50,501 nt of DNA, from positions 1 to 50,501 of the forward strand of contig JAUILL010000026.1 of NCBI GenBank assembly GCA_030433335.1, in the 5' to 3' direction. Positions within the stretch are counted from its first letter, which is position 1; the number at the start of each line of letters is the position of its first letter. A model generated the notes under the pieces. The model saw nothing but the letters and a program-made list of their open reading frames with translations. It did no database searches and was not told the DNA's origin. This stretch comes from Alphaproteobacteria bacterium (GTDB lineage: Bacteria; Pseudomonadota; Alphaproteobacteria; Rhodobacterales; Rhodobacteraceae). This document shows positions 8,702 to 16,877 of the stretch, in pieces. The position numbers were made by a program, and so were the translations under genes.

Positions 8702-11700
8702 TTAGACCGAGTGGATGGTCACATCGGGACCGCAGACCTCTTGGGCGATATCGACCACGTGCCGGTGATGGGTCAGATAGATGGCCTGACCGGTTTTCCC
8801 TATCCGCGACAGAACCTGACAGGCCGAGCGCGTGCGATCCTCGTCGAAGGTCTCGAATATATCATCACAGAAAAACGGGAGGGTCTGCCCTTGTCCGGCA
8901 AGCTGGTCGTAGGCTGCTGCGCGTAGCGCGAGATAGAGCTGGAACCGCGTGCCTTTGGAGAGGTCTTTTGCCTGTTTCGCCTGTCCTGCAGCATCATAGG
9001 CAATAAGCGTTTCAGTCTGACCTGACACTACCGTGTCCAGACGCGCGTAGGCACCATTCGTCAGGGCAGCAAAGGTTGCTTCGGCGGACTGCATCATCCC
9101 GCTGCGGTGCGCGTCCCGATAGCGGCGAATGGCTTCTTCTGCCAACCGGTGCCCCAGTCTGAGTTCCAGATGCTTCAGCGCGACATCCTGCATCTCAAGT
9201 TCGATCGTAGATTTCTGTTCGGTGAGCTCTGCGATTTCGGCATCGCCCGTGACGGCTTTCAGGGCTTGGGCGGCTGCGCTTCTTGCTGCGATTGCCGTTT
9301 GGAGCGCCGCGTCATTCGCGTCGAGCTGAGCGTCCAGAGTTGCCATACACTCTGCCAGTTCGGGCTGTGTCTGACCTTCCAAACGAGCGCGGGCGGCATC
9401 CAGATCATGCAGATTGAGGGCGGACAGCAAAGATTGGGTCAGGTCATTTAGTGAGTCGCGTTCAGCGATGACCTGTTGGCCCCGCGAGACCGCTGCACGA
9501 AGATCGGGAAGCGTCTCTGTTGCTATCTGCTCGGGGAAAATCGCGCCCAAGTCGCGAACCTGAGCATCGATGTTCTGCAGCGCATTTGTGGCCTCAGCGA
9601 GTTGTGCCTCGGCTTCGGAAATCTCTTCCGTCACGGTTTGATGGCGTTGCTCGGCCTCTTGCGCAGAGGCCGCACGCGCTGAAAGTGACCGGAAGACTGT
9701 CTCAGCGTCATCTTCCACGTCTAAACCGAACCTGTTGGCCAGCGATTTGACTTCGCTGTGAAAGGCCTCTTGGTCCTCGGCCATAGTGGACACTTGCCGC
9801 TGGAATTGCTGCCGTTTGATGTCCGCCTCGCGGAGCTTTCTGAGTGGGTCGAGCGATTGCTCCAATGCTTCGGGAAGCAGTGCATACTCAAAGACCTCGT
9901 GCACCAGTGCGCCCCAAGCATCTGCGGTTTGTGCAGTCATCTCTTTCGCGCGCGAGACGCTTGCCTCTCTCAAGGTCAAGTCGGTGCGCAGAGCGCGCAA
10001 AAGCTCTTGCCGCGTGCGCAGGGCTTCCTGGGCAGATTGCTCTTCCGCCGCCCTTGTCCGCGCTTGATCCAGCGCGCTGTCGAACTCCAGCGCAGGCAAG
10101 GAGAGCAGGTTCGCAATCTCTGCCGCCAGGGCATCGCCACGTTCAATAACAGGTCCGAATTCGCGTTCTGTTTCGTCGAGTTCCCGTCGCGCGTGCTGTG
10201 CGTCCTCAAGCGCAGAAACCCAACTGACGAAACGCTCCGGCGAAAGCGCTTTGGCGAAGCCTGCCGTTTTGCATGCCTCATACAGCTCGGTATTGGCGTC
10301 GTCGGCGACTTGCCCCGCCGATTCTAGGTGTTTCAGCGCATCGACATGGCGTGCAGTTGCTTCGGCAAGATCCGCTTCAAGCTGGCGCAGTTCCCCAAGG
10401 TCCCGCGCGTGGTGCAGGCGTTGATCAGACGCAGTATCGCAGGCCCGCATGGCGGTCTCAAACGCCGACGCTGTTTCGCCATTCATGTTCTCTACGTGAG
10501 CGGTCCAAAGCTTATCACGCTCGGCAATCAGAGCCTTGGCTTCATGATCGCTTATGACCCCGAAGCCGGACTTGAGCTGCGCGATCCTTGCGGATTTCGC
10601 TTTAAGGTCTGTCGACAATCCCTCGGCCGTGGCCTGTCGTTCGGCCAGTCGCTGCCGCGCTGTCTGGATGCGGAGCGCCAGATCCTCTGCGTCGCTTTTG
10701 GAAACAGGCAGGATCGGCAGCGTTTCGTACACATCATGTTGCGTATTCACCTGAGATAACGCGGCACGATATGCGCGGCGGCTGGACGCGAGGGTCTGTT
10801 TTGCAACAGCATATGACGCAGCAAGCCGATCGGCGCTGTAACTGGCCAATAGCTGAGCGAACGCAGGGACCGCCTCGGGTGTTTCGGGCCGCTCAGCTTC
10901 CGCGCGCTGCAGTTTTTCCTGAAGTTTGTTCAATTCGGCCAGTTCGGCATTCAAAGAACGATGAGCCTCTCTGGCTGCGTCTCGGGCCATTTCGAGCCGG
11001 TGCAAGGTTGGGTCATCCACCACCAGACTGTCGAGCGCCTCGGGTGCGGCACCGCATTGGCGCGCAATCAGTGCCATTTCCGCCTGCGCGTCCTGCAATT
11101 GCTGCTGACGGCGGCCAAGATCTCGTGCGGCGCCTTTATTTCGGGCGCGCAGGTCTTCGAGGGCGGACAGCGCATCTTGGAGCGGCAGAGCGGACGGATC
11201 GCGAAGGATGCTATCTCTCTCAACGGCTTTCTCGGTCAGAACTTTTCTCAACCGTACCTGATCCGCGTGATGCTGGGTTTGGGCTGCGACGAGCGCGACC
11301 AGATCCTCGGGGTTGATGTCCAGCTGTCGCGGGTAGTGTGCAACAGCCATCAGGGCCTCTGAGCGCCGATCAATCTCGGCCAGTTGGGGAAGCGCTTTCG
11401 CCCGCTGCTCTGCGGTGCCCTTTTCGGTCCGCAGGCGCGTGCGCTCGGTGATCAAGTCCTTTTGCTCTTGGTCGCAGGTGTCGAATGCCTGCTTCAGCTT
11501 GCGATAGGCACTGGCTGGGACATCGAGTTCCTTGATCCGCTTTTCGATCGCCTCCCGCTCTTTCTTGAGCGCAGCAAGGCGCGTGCGCGAGGCGCGTGGT
11601 TTGTGAAGTTCGTCTGCCTCTTTCTGGACCTGATCAAGCACGGCCGTCAGGTCGCTGATGCCCGCTGCTGCCGAGAACAGGAGTCGTCCGATGTCGCCCT

Positions 11701-12124
11701 TGCTGCTGGCGATTTCGTCACCACCCTTTTCAATGGTTTCGTCATCGAGACACAAAAGCTTGCGGTATTCAGCTTCGTCCAGCCCGTTCAACAAGCCCTT
11801 GATGGCACTCTCGGGCAGGGCAATCCCGTTCGCGTCTGTCAGCCCGTCCGACCGGAGCGGCAGCCTCGTGAAATGGCGTTCGCTTCCGCCGATGTCGAGG
11901 ACACCTGAGATGCTCAGGTTCTTGCGTTGGTGCTGGAAGGCATAGACGTCTTGCAGTGGGAACCCGTAGAGAAGCCGCAAGAACCCTTCCATCGTTGTGG
12001 TTTTGCCCGCCTCGTTGGGGCCGTATATCACGTGGAAATCGCTGCGCTCTGGCTTGGCGCCGAAGTCATAGGTTTTGCCAGAGAACCGCCCGAACCGCTC
12101 CAGAGTTAATTGCCGCAAGCGCAT
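8702..12124 (-). CDS. YhaN-type SMC/Rad50-like ATPase
   Basis: An 1140-residue ATPase of the SbcC/Rad50 superfamily, closest in layout to YhaN. The N-terminus carries a Walker A loop GPNEAGKTT (residues 35-43). The centre is a long coiled coil rich in Glu, Ala, Gln and Arg. The C-terminal lobe has the signature LSKGT (about 1055) and a Walker B-like FFCDDIFETFDEDR (about 1084-1097), then YLTHHRH. No zinc-hook CxxC is evident at mid-coil, as in YhaN rather than true Rad50. The start overlaps the stop of the upstream nuclease gene as TGATG, so the two are translationally coupled. The pair probably processes DNA ends or breaks in the cytoplasm. Confidence 0.9.
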   Translation of the reverse strand: MRLRQLTLERFGRFSGKTYDFGAKPERSDFHVIYGPNEAGKTTTMEGFLRLLYGFPLQDVYAFQHQRKNLSISGVLDIGGSERHFTRLPLRSDGLTDANGIALPESAIKGLLNGLDEAEYRKLLCLDDETIEKGGDEIASSKGDIGRLLFSAAAGISDLTAVLDQVQKEADELHKPRASRTRLAALKKEREAIEKRIKELDVPASAYRKLKQAFDTCDQEQKDLITERTRLRTEKGTAEQRAKALPQLAEIDRRSEALMAVAHYPRQLDINPEDLVALVAAQTQHHADQVRLRKVLTEKAVERDSILRDPSALPLQDALSALEDLRARNKGAARDLGRRQQQLQDAQAEMALIARQCGAAPEALDSLVVDDPTLHRLEMARDAAREAHRSLNAELAELNKLQEKLQRAEAERPETPEAVPAFAQLLASYSADRLAASYAVAKQTLASSRRAYRAALSQVNTQHDVYETLPILPVSKSDAEDLALRIQTARQRLAERQATAEGLSTDLKAKSARIAQLKSGFGVISDHEAKALIAERDKLWTAHVENMNGETASAFETAMRACDTASDQRLHHARDLGELRQLEADLAEATARHVDALKHLESAGQVADDANTELYEACKTAGFAKALSPERFVSWVSALEDAQHARRELDETEREFGPVIERGDALAAEIANLLSLPALEFDSALDQARTRAAEEQSAQEALRTRQELLRALRTDLTLREASVSRAKEMTAQTADAWGALVHEVFEYALLPEALEQSLDPLRKLREADIKRQQFQRQVSTMAEDQEAFHSEVKSLANRFGLDVEDDAETVFRSLSARAASAQEAEQRHQTVTEEISEAEAQLAEATNALQNIDAQVRDLGAIFPEQIATETLPDLRAAVSRGQQVIAERDSLNDLTQSLLSALNLHDLDAARARLEGQTQPELAECMATLDAQLDANDAALQTAIAARSAAAQALKAVTGDAEIAELTEQKSTIELEMQDVALKHLELRLGHRLAEEAIRRYRDAHRSGMMQSAEATFAALTNGAYARLDTVVSGQTETLIAYDAAGQAKQAKDLSKGTRFQLYLALRAAAYDQLAGQGQTLPFFCDDIFETFDEDRTRSACQVLSRIGKTGQAIYLTHHRHVVDIAQEVCGPDVTIHSV

Positions 12125-13356
12125 CAGTCACTTGCCCCTTTCATTCGTGCAAGGATGTGTGCCGCGCCCTGTTCTGTCAGGATCTGAGCCAAAGCTCTTG
12201 CCTGTGCTTCGCTTGGCAGAAGCGACGCGCGTAAAGAAGGCGGTAGGTCGTTGATCATCGAGACAACTTCGGCTTCGAGGCTTGCCGCAAAGGCATCCTC
12301 TTGGCGAATGTCCTCCATGATCGCCTGCAACTCGCCGGTGGCAGAGTTGTCAGGTGCTTCACTTGCTGGCGCGATGTCAAAGGCCACTTTTTCGACCCAC
12401 AGCGTGCCCGTTTCCAGAGCCATATCCTGAATGGTCTGGGTCCAGGCGTCCGCATCCCGCAGGATCTGCCAGTGACGCGCTGTCGCTCCGCAGAGGGTTA
12501 CACGCAGAATGGCCGAATCCGATGTCAGCTCTTGGGCAAAAGCAGTGAGGTGGAGCCGAATTTGATCGCGAACCGAGTCATCGTTGGCGCAGCCGTCAAC
12601 ACGAACGCTCAGTGCGCTGAATTCGACGACAGAGGTAGGGAGGGCGCTGACGGTCAGACCGCCTTCGCCGACCTCGATCAGACTTGCGCTTTGAGGGCCC
12701 GCTTCGCCGATGTCCCGTCCTTGTGGAATGCCCGGCATCACCACCCAAGGGCTCTGACTGTGAACCTGCCGTTTGTGCACATGGCCCAGGGCCCAATAGT
12801 CGAACCCCAGATCGCGCAGTTCATTCAGCGTGCACGGCGCGTAGGGGTCGTGCCCTGCCGCGCCGGAAAGGGATGTGTGCAGCATCGCGATGTTAATGGC
12901 ATCCGGCACGGGCGCGCCGAATTTCGGCAGCAAGCTGTCGGGCGCGTGTTTGCCGCTGAAGCTGACCCCGTGAATCCACACGCCGGATTGCGCGATTTGC
13001 ACTTTGCCTCCCCGAGCGCCAAAGACATGAACGTTTTCGGGCAGAGCAACTTCGCCGGTGATCGGGTTTTCGGCGTCGTGGTTGCCCTTGATATAGAAGA
13101 CCGGAATGCCCGCGCTGCGCAAACGCTCCATCTGGCCAGAAAGAAACGCTGCTGACTTGGCGCTCCGCTCGGCCCCATCATAGAGATCTCCACTGATCAA
13201 GAGGGCGGCAACCTCGAGATCGATCGCACTGTCGACCAGACGGGTCAGAGCGGTTCTGGTGGCCGATCGCACTTTGGTCCGCAGCGACTCGTCCCGAAGG
13301 GCGAGCGATTTGAGCGGTGAATCGAGGTGTATGTCGGCGGTGTGCAGGATTTTCAT
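12124..13356 (-). CDS. YhaO/SbcD-type DNA repair metallophosphoesterase
   Basis: A 410-residue calcineurin-like nuclease. It carries the five family motifs: HTADIHLD at the N-terminus (Asp8, His10), ISGDLYDG, IKGNHDAE, MLHTSL and GHVHKRQ, which build the two-metal centre. A C-terminal domain of about 150 residues probably contacts the partner ATPase. The start chosen is ATG 13356, because the catalytic motif begins at once there, as in homologues; the open frame extends 48 codons further upstream without homologous features. It is the first gene of a two-gene operon with the YhaN-type ATPase. The product is predicted to be a Mn2+-dependent nuclease subunit. Confidence 0.9.
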   Translation of the reverse strand: MKILHTADIHLDSPLKSLALRDESLRTKVRSATRTALTRLVDSAIDLEVAALLISGDLYDGAERSAKSAAFLSGQMERLRSAGIPVFYIKGNHDAENPITGEVALPENVHVFGARGGKVQIAQSGVWIHGVSFSGKHAPDSLLPKFGAPVPDAINIAMLHTSLSGAAGHDPYAPCTLNELRDLGFDYWALGHVHKRQVHSQSPWVVMPGIPQGRDIGEAGPQSASLIEVGEGGLTVSALPTSVVEFSALSVRVDGCANDDSVRDQIRLHLTAFAQELTSDSAILRVTLCGATARHWQILRDADAWTQTIQDMALETGTLWVEKVAFDIAPASEAPDNSATGELQAIMEDIRQEDAFAASLEAEVVSMINDLPPSLRASLLPSEAQARALAQILTEQGAAHILARMKGASD

Positions 13357-13684
13357 CTGATACTCTTGTCTTAGCCGGAGAGTGGACCGCAATGCGACCT
13401 TCCGCAAGGCCATTTCCCGTTCACCTTTGGGGTGAAGTTCGGCCAGTGTTTGGTATCGGCGCAAACCTCTGGAAAATTTGGGACAGTGAGAAATAGTCAA
13501 TGAAAACAGAGATAATCCTCAGGCATAGCGCTCTGCAACCAAAGTTATAGACACCCCGTCTCGCAACTTTGGGGCGATATGTTCCGCCCTGTCGGCGGGT
13601 CTAGATCAGGGTGCAGTCGGCAGCGTCACCAAGAGACGGCGGCGCCTGATGGCCCCCTGGATTTAAGACACAAAGGAAAGACCC
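13357..13684. other. Divergent intergenic region yhaO-like / PepSY-like gene
   Basis: This 328-bp stretch separates the nuclease operon (leftward) from the small periplasmic protein gene (rightward) and should hold both promoters. AAAGGAAAG just before ATG 13685 is the ribosome-binding site of the rightward gene. No clear operator, RNA gene or additional gene was recognised. Confidence 0.4.
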
Positions 13685-13933
13685 ATGTTCAAGAATACTC
13701 TCACCGCGATCGTTCTGGCGACCACTGTCGCCACCTCTGCCTTTGCTTCGGACGTTGTCCTGAACGATGAGAACACCGCCAAAATTCGCGAGATGCTGAC
13801 CGAGCAAGGTTACGAAGTCGGCAAGATCAAACTGGAAGACGGTATGTACGAAGCCTATGCCCGCAAGGACGGCGGCAAGTACGAAGTGTTTTTGAACGGC
13901 GCTTTCGAAATCGTCATCGTCAAAGAAGACTGA
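13685..13933 (+). CDS. Small periplasmic PepSY-like protein
   Basis: An 82-residue protein with a clear Sec signal peptide (MFKNTLTAIVLATTVATSAFA, cleavage after AFA at about residue 21). The mature part is about 60 residues: a helix (NDENTAKIREMLTEQGYEV) followed by strands (KIKLEDGMYEAYARKDGGKYEVFL). This matches the compact PepSY/PepSY_2 fold found in small periplasmic proteins. It has no cysteines. Purine-rich AAAGGAAAG precedes the ATG. It is followed by a hairpin terminator and then a cytochrome b-like gene, suggesting a shared system in which this first product is made in excess. The ligand is unknown. Confidence 0.85.
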   Translation: MFKNTLTAIVLATTVATSAFASDVVLNDENTAKIREMLTEQGYEVGKIKLEDGMYEAYARKDGGKYEVFLNGAFEIVIVKED

Positions 13934-13941
13934 TGCCATAT

Positions 13942-13965
13942 GCGGGGGCCTATGCCCCCGCTTTT
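13942..13965 (+). terminator. Hairpin terminator or attenuator after the PepSY-like gene
   Basis: GCGGGGGC (13942-13949) pairs with GCCCCCGC (13954-13961) around a 4-base loop, followed by TTTT. It lies between the PepSY-like gene and the cytochrome b gene and may let only part of transcription continue into the latter. Confidence 0.8.
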
Positions 13966-13981
13966 CCGTTGGAGCATTCGA

Positions 13982-14515
13982 ATGCAGAAACTAAAGGTTT
14001 GGGACCCCGCGGTGCGTCTCTTTCATTGGAGCCTTGTGATCGCTTTTGCCAGCAACGCTTTGATCCTCGATGATGACAGCAAGCAGCATCAGTATGTGGG
14101 ATACGTGGTACTTGCCCTTGTCGGTTTCAGAGTTGTTTGGGGCATGATCGGCACGCGATTCGCGCGCTTTTCCAGTTTTCCACCAAGCGTTAGCGGCTCT
14201 CTGGAACAGATGTCCGAGATGGCGACTGGTCGCACGCGGATCCATGTGGGTCATACGCCCCTTGGCGCATTGATGATCTATAATTTGCTCGTGACGCTGG
14301 CGATCATTGGCGCATCGGGTTATGCCATGACGACAGATTTGCTCTGGGGTGTTGCCTGGCCGGAGTATGTTCACGAGTTCACCGTCACCTGGGCGGAAGT
14401 TTCCATCGTCCTGCACATCGCCGCAGTCCTGTTCGAGTCCCGCCGGACAGGGGTCAATCTACCGCGTGCCATGGTGACCGGCAGCAAGGTCATCGACAAC
14501 CAACGAGGAGGATAG
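13982..14515 (+). CDS. Cytochrome b561-like membrane protein
   Basis: A 177-residue integral membrane protein with about four hydrophobic segments, resembling the di-haem cytochrome b561 / Ni-Fe hydrogenase cytochrome b family. The opening KVWDPAVRLFHWSL is the hallmark of that family; its His, plus HQYVGY, HVGHTPLGALM and VLHIAAVLFES, supply candidate axial haem ligands. The start at ATG 13982 places this motif at the N-terminus; an in-frame upstream start at 13940 lies in the terminator hairpin and is rejected. The downstream regulator gene begins 3 bp after the stop, so the two are co-translated. It probably carries electrons between quinone and a periplasmic partner, perhaps as the redox input for the regulator. 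Confidence 0.88.
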   Translation: MQKLKVWDPAVRLFHWSLVIAFASNALILDDDSKQHQYVGYVVLALVGFRVVWGMIGTRFARFSSFPPSVSGSLEQMSEMATGRTRIHVGHTPLGALMIYNLLVTLAIIGASGYAMTTDLLWGVAWPEYVHEFTVTWAEVSIVLHIAAVLFESRRTGVNLPRAMVTGSKVIDNQRGG

Positions 14516-14517
14516 GC

Positions 14518-15033
14518 TTGGTTTTTTCGATCCGGACGACACGACAGAAAGCGATTGCTCTCATTACCTTGATGGGGGCTCAAGTTTTCTGCGCAGTCTT
14601 CTTTGTTTTGGATGTCCTTGCCGATTATCTCGAAGCCGGGGCCGAAGCGGCCTATCATCTTCACCTTTATGTGGAGACTTTGGCCACGGTAAGTTTGGTT
14701 CTGGCAATCGCTGTGGAAGGGCGGTTTTTGCTCGCGATGTTGCGCCGTCAGGTCCATCTGGAAGAGAGCCTCAATCAAGCCAGATCGGCTGTGCAAGATA
14801 TCATGGAAGACCGCTTTTCCGAGTGGGGATTGACCCCTTCGGAACAGGACATTGCGACATTTCTGATCAAAGGGTTCACAACTGCTGAAATTGCAGAGCT
14901 GCGCGGGAGCGCTGAAGGCACTATTAAAACCCATCTCAACGCCATTTATCGCAAGGCAGGTGTCCGCAATAGAACAGAGGTTCTGAGCCTTTTGCTCGAC
15001 TGCATCATGGTGACTGAACACAAAGACGCCTGA
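14518..15033 (+). CDS. Membrane-anchored LuxR-type transcriptional regulator
   Basis: A 171-residue protein with two N-terminal transmembrane helices (about residues 12-35 and 48-70), a short linker helix (about 75-95) and a C-terminal LuxR/GerE helix-turn-helix (about 103-165; LTPSEQDIATFLIKGFTTAEIAEL, then GTIKTHLNAIYRKAG). There is no receiver or autoinducer-binding domain. Translation starts at TTG 14518, preceded by a strong GAGGAG about 7 bp upstream; no in-frame ATG fits. It is tightly coupled to the cytochrome b gene. The architecture suggests a membrane-tethered regulator that senses through membrane partners. Its targets are unknown; the neighbouring RTX gene and its own operon are candidates. 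Confidence 0.87.
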   Translation: MVFSIRTTRQKAIALITLMGAQVFCAVFFVLDVLADYLEAGAEAAYHLHLYVETLATVSLVLAIAVEGRFLLAMLRRQVHLEESLNQARSAVQDIMEDRFSEWGLTPSEQDIATFLIKGFTTAEIAELRGSAEGTIKTHLNAIYRKAGVRNRTEVLSLLLDCIMVTEHKDA

Positions 15034-15039
15034 CCGTGC

Positions 15040-15987
15040 TCAGAGACCGAAATCGACGGCCTCGATCACCTCGACTTTGATGTCGTCGATCAGGGTGTCG
15101 AGCAGTGTCAGAGAGGTGTTCTTGTTGATTGTCACAAGCACATCCTCGCCCACCTGTTCTGCATAGGTCAGGAGATCGTCGCGCGTGACGACCAGCCAAT
15201 CTTCTTCTGCATTGTAGTCGGCAAGCACATCATGCCCGTGGGTGAATACGAAGCTGTCCGCACCGGCCCCGCCGACGAGGGTATCTGAGCCACGCCCGCC
15301 ATGCAGCGTGTCATCGCCAATCCCGCCGACAAGACTATCATTCTCTCGACCGCCAAAGAGCGCATCGCTGCCACGCCCGCCTTGCAGTACGTCATCGCCC
15401 TGATTGCCGTAGAGCCTGTCTTGTCCGAGGTTGCCGCGCAATGTGTCTGACCCGCGATTTCCAAAGAGCAGATCGGCATTTCGGTTGCCGTAGACGGTAT
15501 CATCGCCTCGTCCCGCATGAACCAGATCATCGCCAGCGCCAGTTTGAACGAGGTCATTCCCGGAAAGCGCGAGCACCCTGTCATCCCCTGCGAAACTGGA
15601 GATGACGTCAGAGATATCGAAATCTCCCCAGAACCAGCCCTCGGCCTCGGTGCCCCAAAATGTGTCGGACCGATTTGTGCCCAAGAACTGCCAGTCTGGA
15701 ATGACGCTGTCGGCGCCATCGTCCACGAGCAAGTCCTCAGTCAGGTAAGGCAGAGCGGCCCGGTCCAGGTCAAGCGTATCGACAATGCTGTCGCCTGCGT
15801 ACCAGAAGGTTTGGTCCTCAATCACAACCCAGTATTCGGGGGCATCCAAGCGGGCGATCCTGAAAACCATGTCAGGGGTGATTTCGGTGGCGGACTCGGG
15901 CAGGAGAACGAAGGCCGCAATCTCAGGACCGCTCTCGTCGGGTGCGAGAATGCTCGCGATCTGCGATGTCACCTGCGATTCCGCCAT
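15040..15987 (-). CDS. RTX calcium-binding protein, about 315 aa
   Basis: The N-terminal half (residues about 1-140) resembles the Hint-associated or 'VLLPESATEITPDMVF' type of domain seen at the start of some Roseobacter RTX proteins; its function is unknown. Residues about 140-255 are about eight RTX nonapeptides (GAGDDLVHAGRGDDTVYG, GGRGSDTLVGGAG and similar). A C-terminal ADSFVFTHGHDVLADY module ends hydrophobically (EAVDFGL), consistent with type I secretion. ATG 15987 is used; TTG 15999, preceded by AGGA, is an equally possible start that adds four residues. It converges on the membrane LuxR gene with only 6 bp between the stops and is the fourth RTX gene within 13.3 kb. Confidence 0.85.
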   Translation of the reverse strand: MAESQVTSQIASILAPDESGPEIAAFVLLPESATEITPDMVFRIARLDAPEYWVVIEDQTFWYAGDSIVDTLDLDRAALPYLTEDLLVDDGADSVIPDWQFLGTNRSDTFWGTEAEGWFWGDFDISDVISSFAGDDRVLALSGNDLVQTGAGDDLVHAGRGDDTVYGNRNADLLFGNRGSDTLRGNLGQDRLYGNQGDDVLQGGRGSDALFGGRENDSLVGGIGDDTLHGGRGSDTLVGGAGADSFVFTHGHDVLADYNAEEDWLVVTRDDLLTYAEQVGEDVLVTINKNTSLTLLDTLIDDIKVEVIEAVDFGL

Positions 15988-16177
15988 TTGCGCCGCCAAA
16001 TCAATCCTATGGCTGTCTCGGAGCGTTCTTCTTTCTCCTTATGGATGCAGGTGCAGAGGAGGGTCAAGGCGAAGCTCAATCTAATAGGGCCCCTTGCAAC
16101 CAGAGCGCGTATCGTGATGCGATCCAGATAAAACTTGGGCATTTTGCGCCGGATTTGAGCCACATTTTGAAATGGAA

Positions 16178-16205
16178 TTGATTTCTAGACGAAACGGTCT
16201 AGAAA
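16178..16205 (+). promoter_or_regulatory. Predicted acuR promoter
   Basis: TTGATT (16178-16183) and TAGAAA (16200-16205) form -35 and -10 like boxes with 16-bp spacing. A start about 7 bp downstream would fall on the ATG of acuR, implying a leaderless message. Both boxes overlap the palindrome at 16181-16206. Prediction from sequence only. Confidence 0.5.
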
Positions 16206-16206
16206 T
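16181..16206. promoter_or_regulatory. Operator palindrome upstream of acuR
   Basis: ATTTCTAGAC (16181-16190) and GTCTAGAAAT (16197-16206) are a perfect 10-bp inverted repeat with a 6-bp spacer. Size and symmetry suit a TetR-family dimer site. It lies 5 bp before the acuR start and covers the predicted -10 box, so binding would block transcription of acuR-acuI. AcuR as the ligand is inferred from position and the known autoregulation of acuR operons by acrylate. Confidence 0.75.
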
Positions 16207-16211
16207 TATCT

Positions 16212-16877
16212 ATGCCGCGTCAGACACCCGATTCCCTTCGTTCAGAAACACCCCGTGCCAAGGGCCGCCCGCGCAAAGATCCCGCGCTGTCCGAGGTCCG
16301 TGCACGCTTGATCCGAAGTGGCCTCGAACACCTGACAGAGAGGGGATATTCTGCGATCGGGATCGATCAAATCCTCCGCGATGCGTCGGTGCCAAAGGGC
16401 AGCTTCTACCATTATTTCCAGAACAAAGAGGCGTTCGGCCTCGCGCTGATAGATGCGTATCAGGCCTATTTCGCCGACCTGCTGGAAGGCGCGTTCGATG
16501 ACCAGACCCTAGCGCCGTTGGACCGGTTGCGGCTGTTCATCCAGCGCGCAACCGAAGGAATGGCGCGCCATGGGTATCGCAGAGGGTGTCTGGTCGGAAA
16601 TCTGGGTCAAGAGATGTCCGCCTTGCCCGAAAGCTTCCGTCAGGCTCTGACGAATGTGTTTGAAGACTGGCAGGCGCGCACGGCCTCCTGTCTGTCCGAA
16701 GCGCAAGATGCGGGTCAGCTGACGCATAGTCCGGACCCAGCAGCACTGGCGCAATTTTTCTGGATCGGTTGGGAGGGCGCGATCTTGCGCGCCAAACTCG
16801 AGCAGGGGCCGGAGCCGATCCGCCTGTTCGCCGATCTGTTCTTTTCCATGCTTCAAGAGGGGGAGCCAAACCGATGA
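16212..16877 (+). CDS. acuR: AcuR, TetR-family acrylate-responsive repressor
   Basis: A 221-residue TetR-family regulator with an N-terminal AT-hook-like GRPRKDP segment and an HTH at about residues 28-75 ([34 protein letters not shown]). The all-helical ligand domain has the C-terminal form seen in AcuR/YxaF-like proteins ([20 protein letters not shown]). In Rhodobacter sphaeroides AcuR represses acuI and DMSP genes and is released by acrylate; the gene order acuR-acuI is the same here. The stop overlaps the acuI start as ATGA, so the two are coupled. ATG 16212 is the only plausible start. It sits 5 bp after a perfect operator palindrome, leaving no room for a ribosome-binding site, which suggests a leaderless mRNA. 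Confidence 0.88.
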   Translation: MPRQTPDSLRSETPRAKGRPRKDPALSEVRARLIRSGLEHLTERGYSAIGIDQILRDASVPKGSFYHYFQNKEAFGLALIDAYQAYFADLLEGAFDDQTLAPLDRLRLFIQRATEGMARHGYRRGCLVGNLGQEMSALPESFRQALTNVFEDWQARTASCLSEAQDAGQLTHSPDPAALAQFFWIGWEGAILRAKLEQGPEPIRLFADLFFSMLQEGEPNR

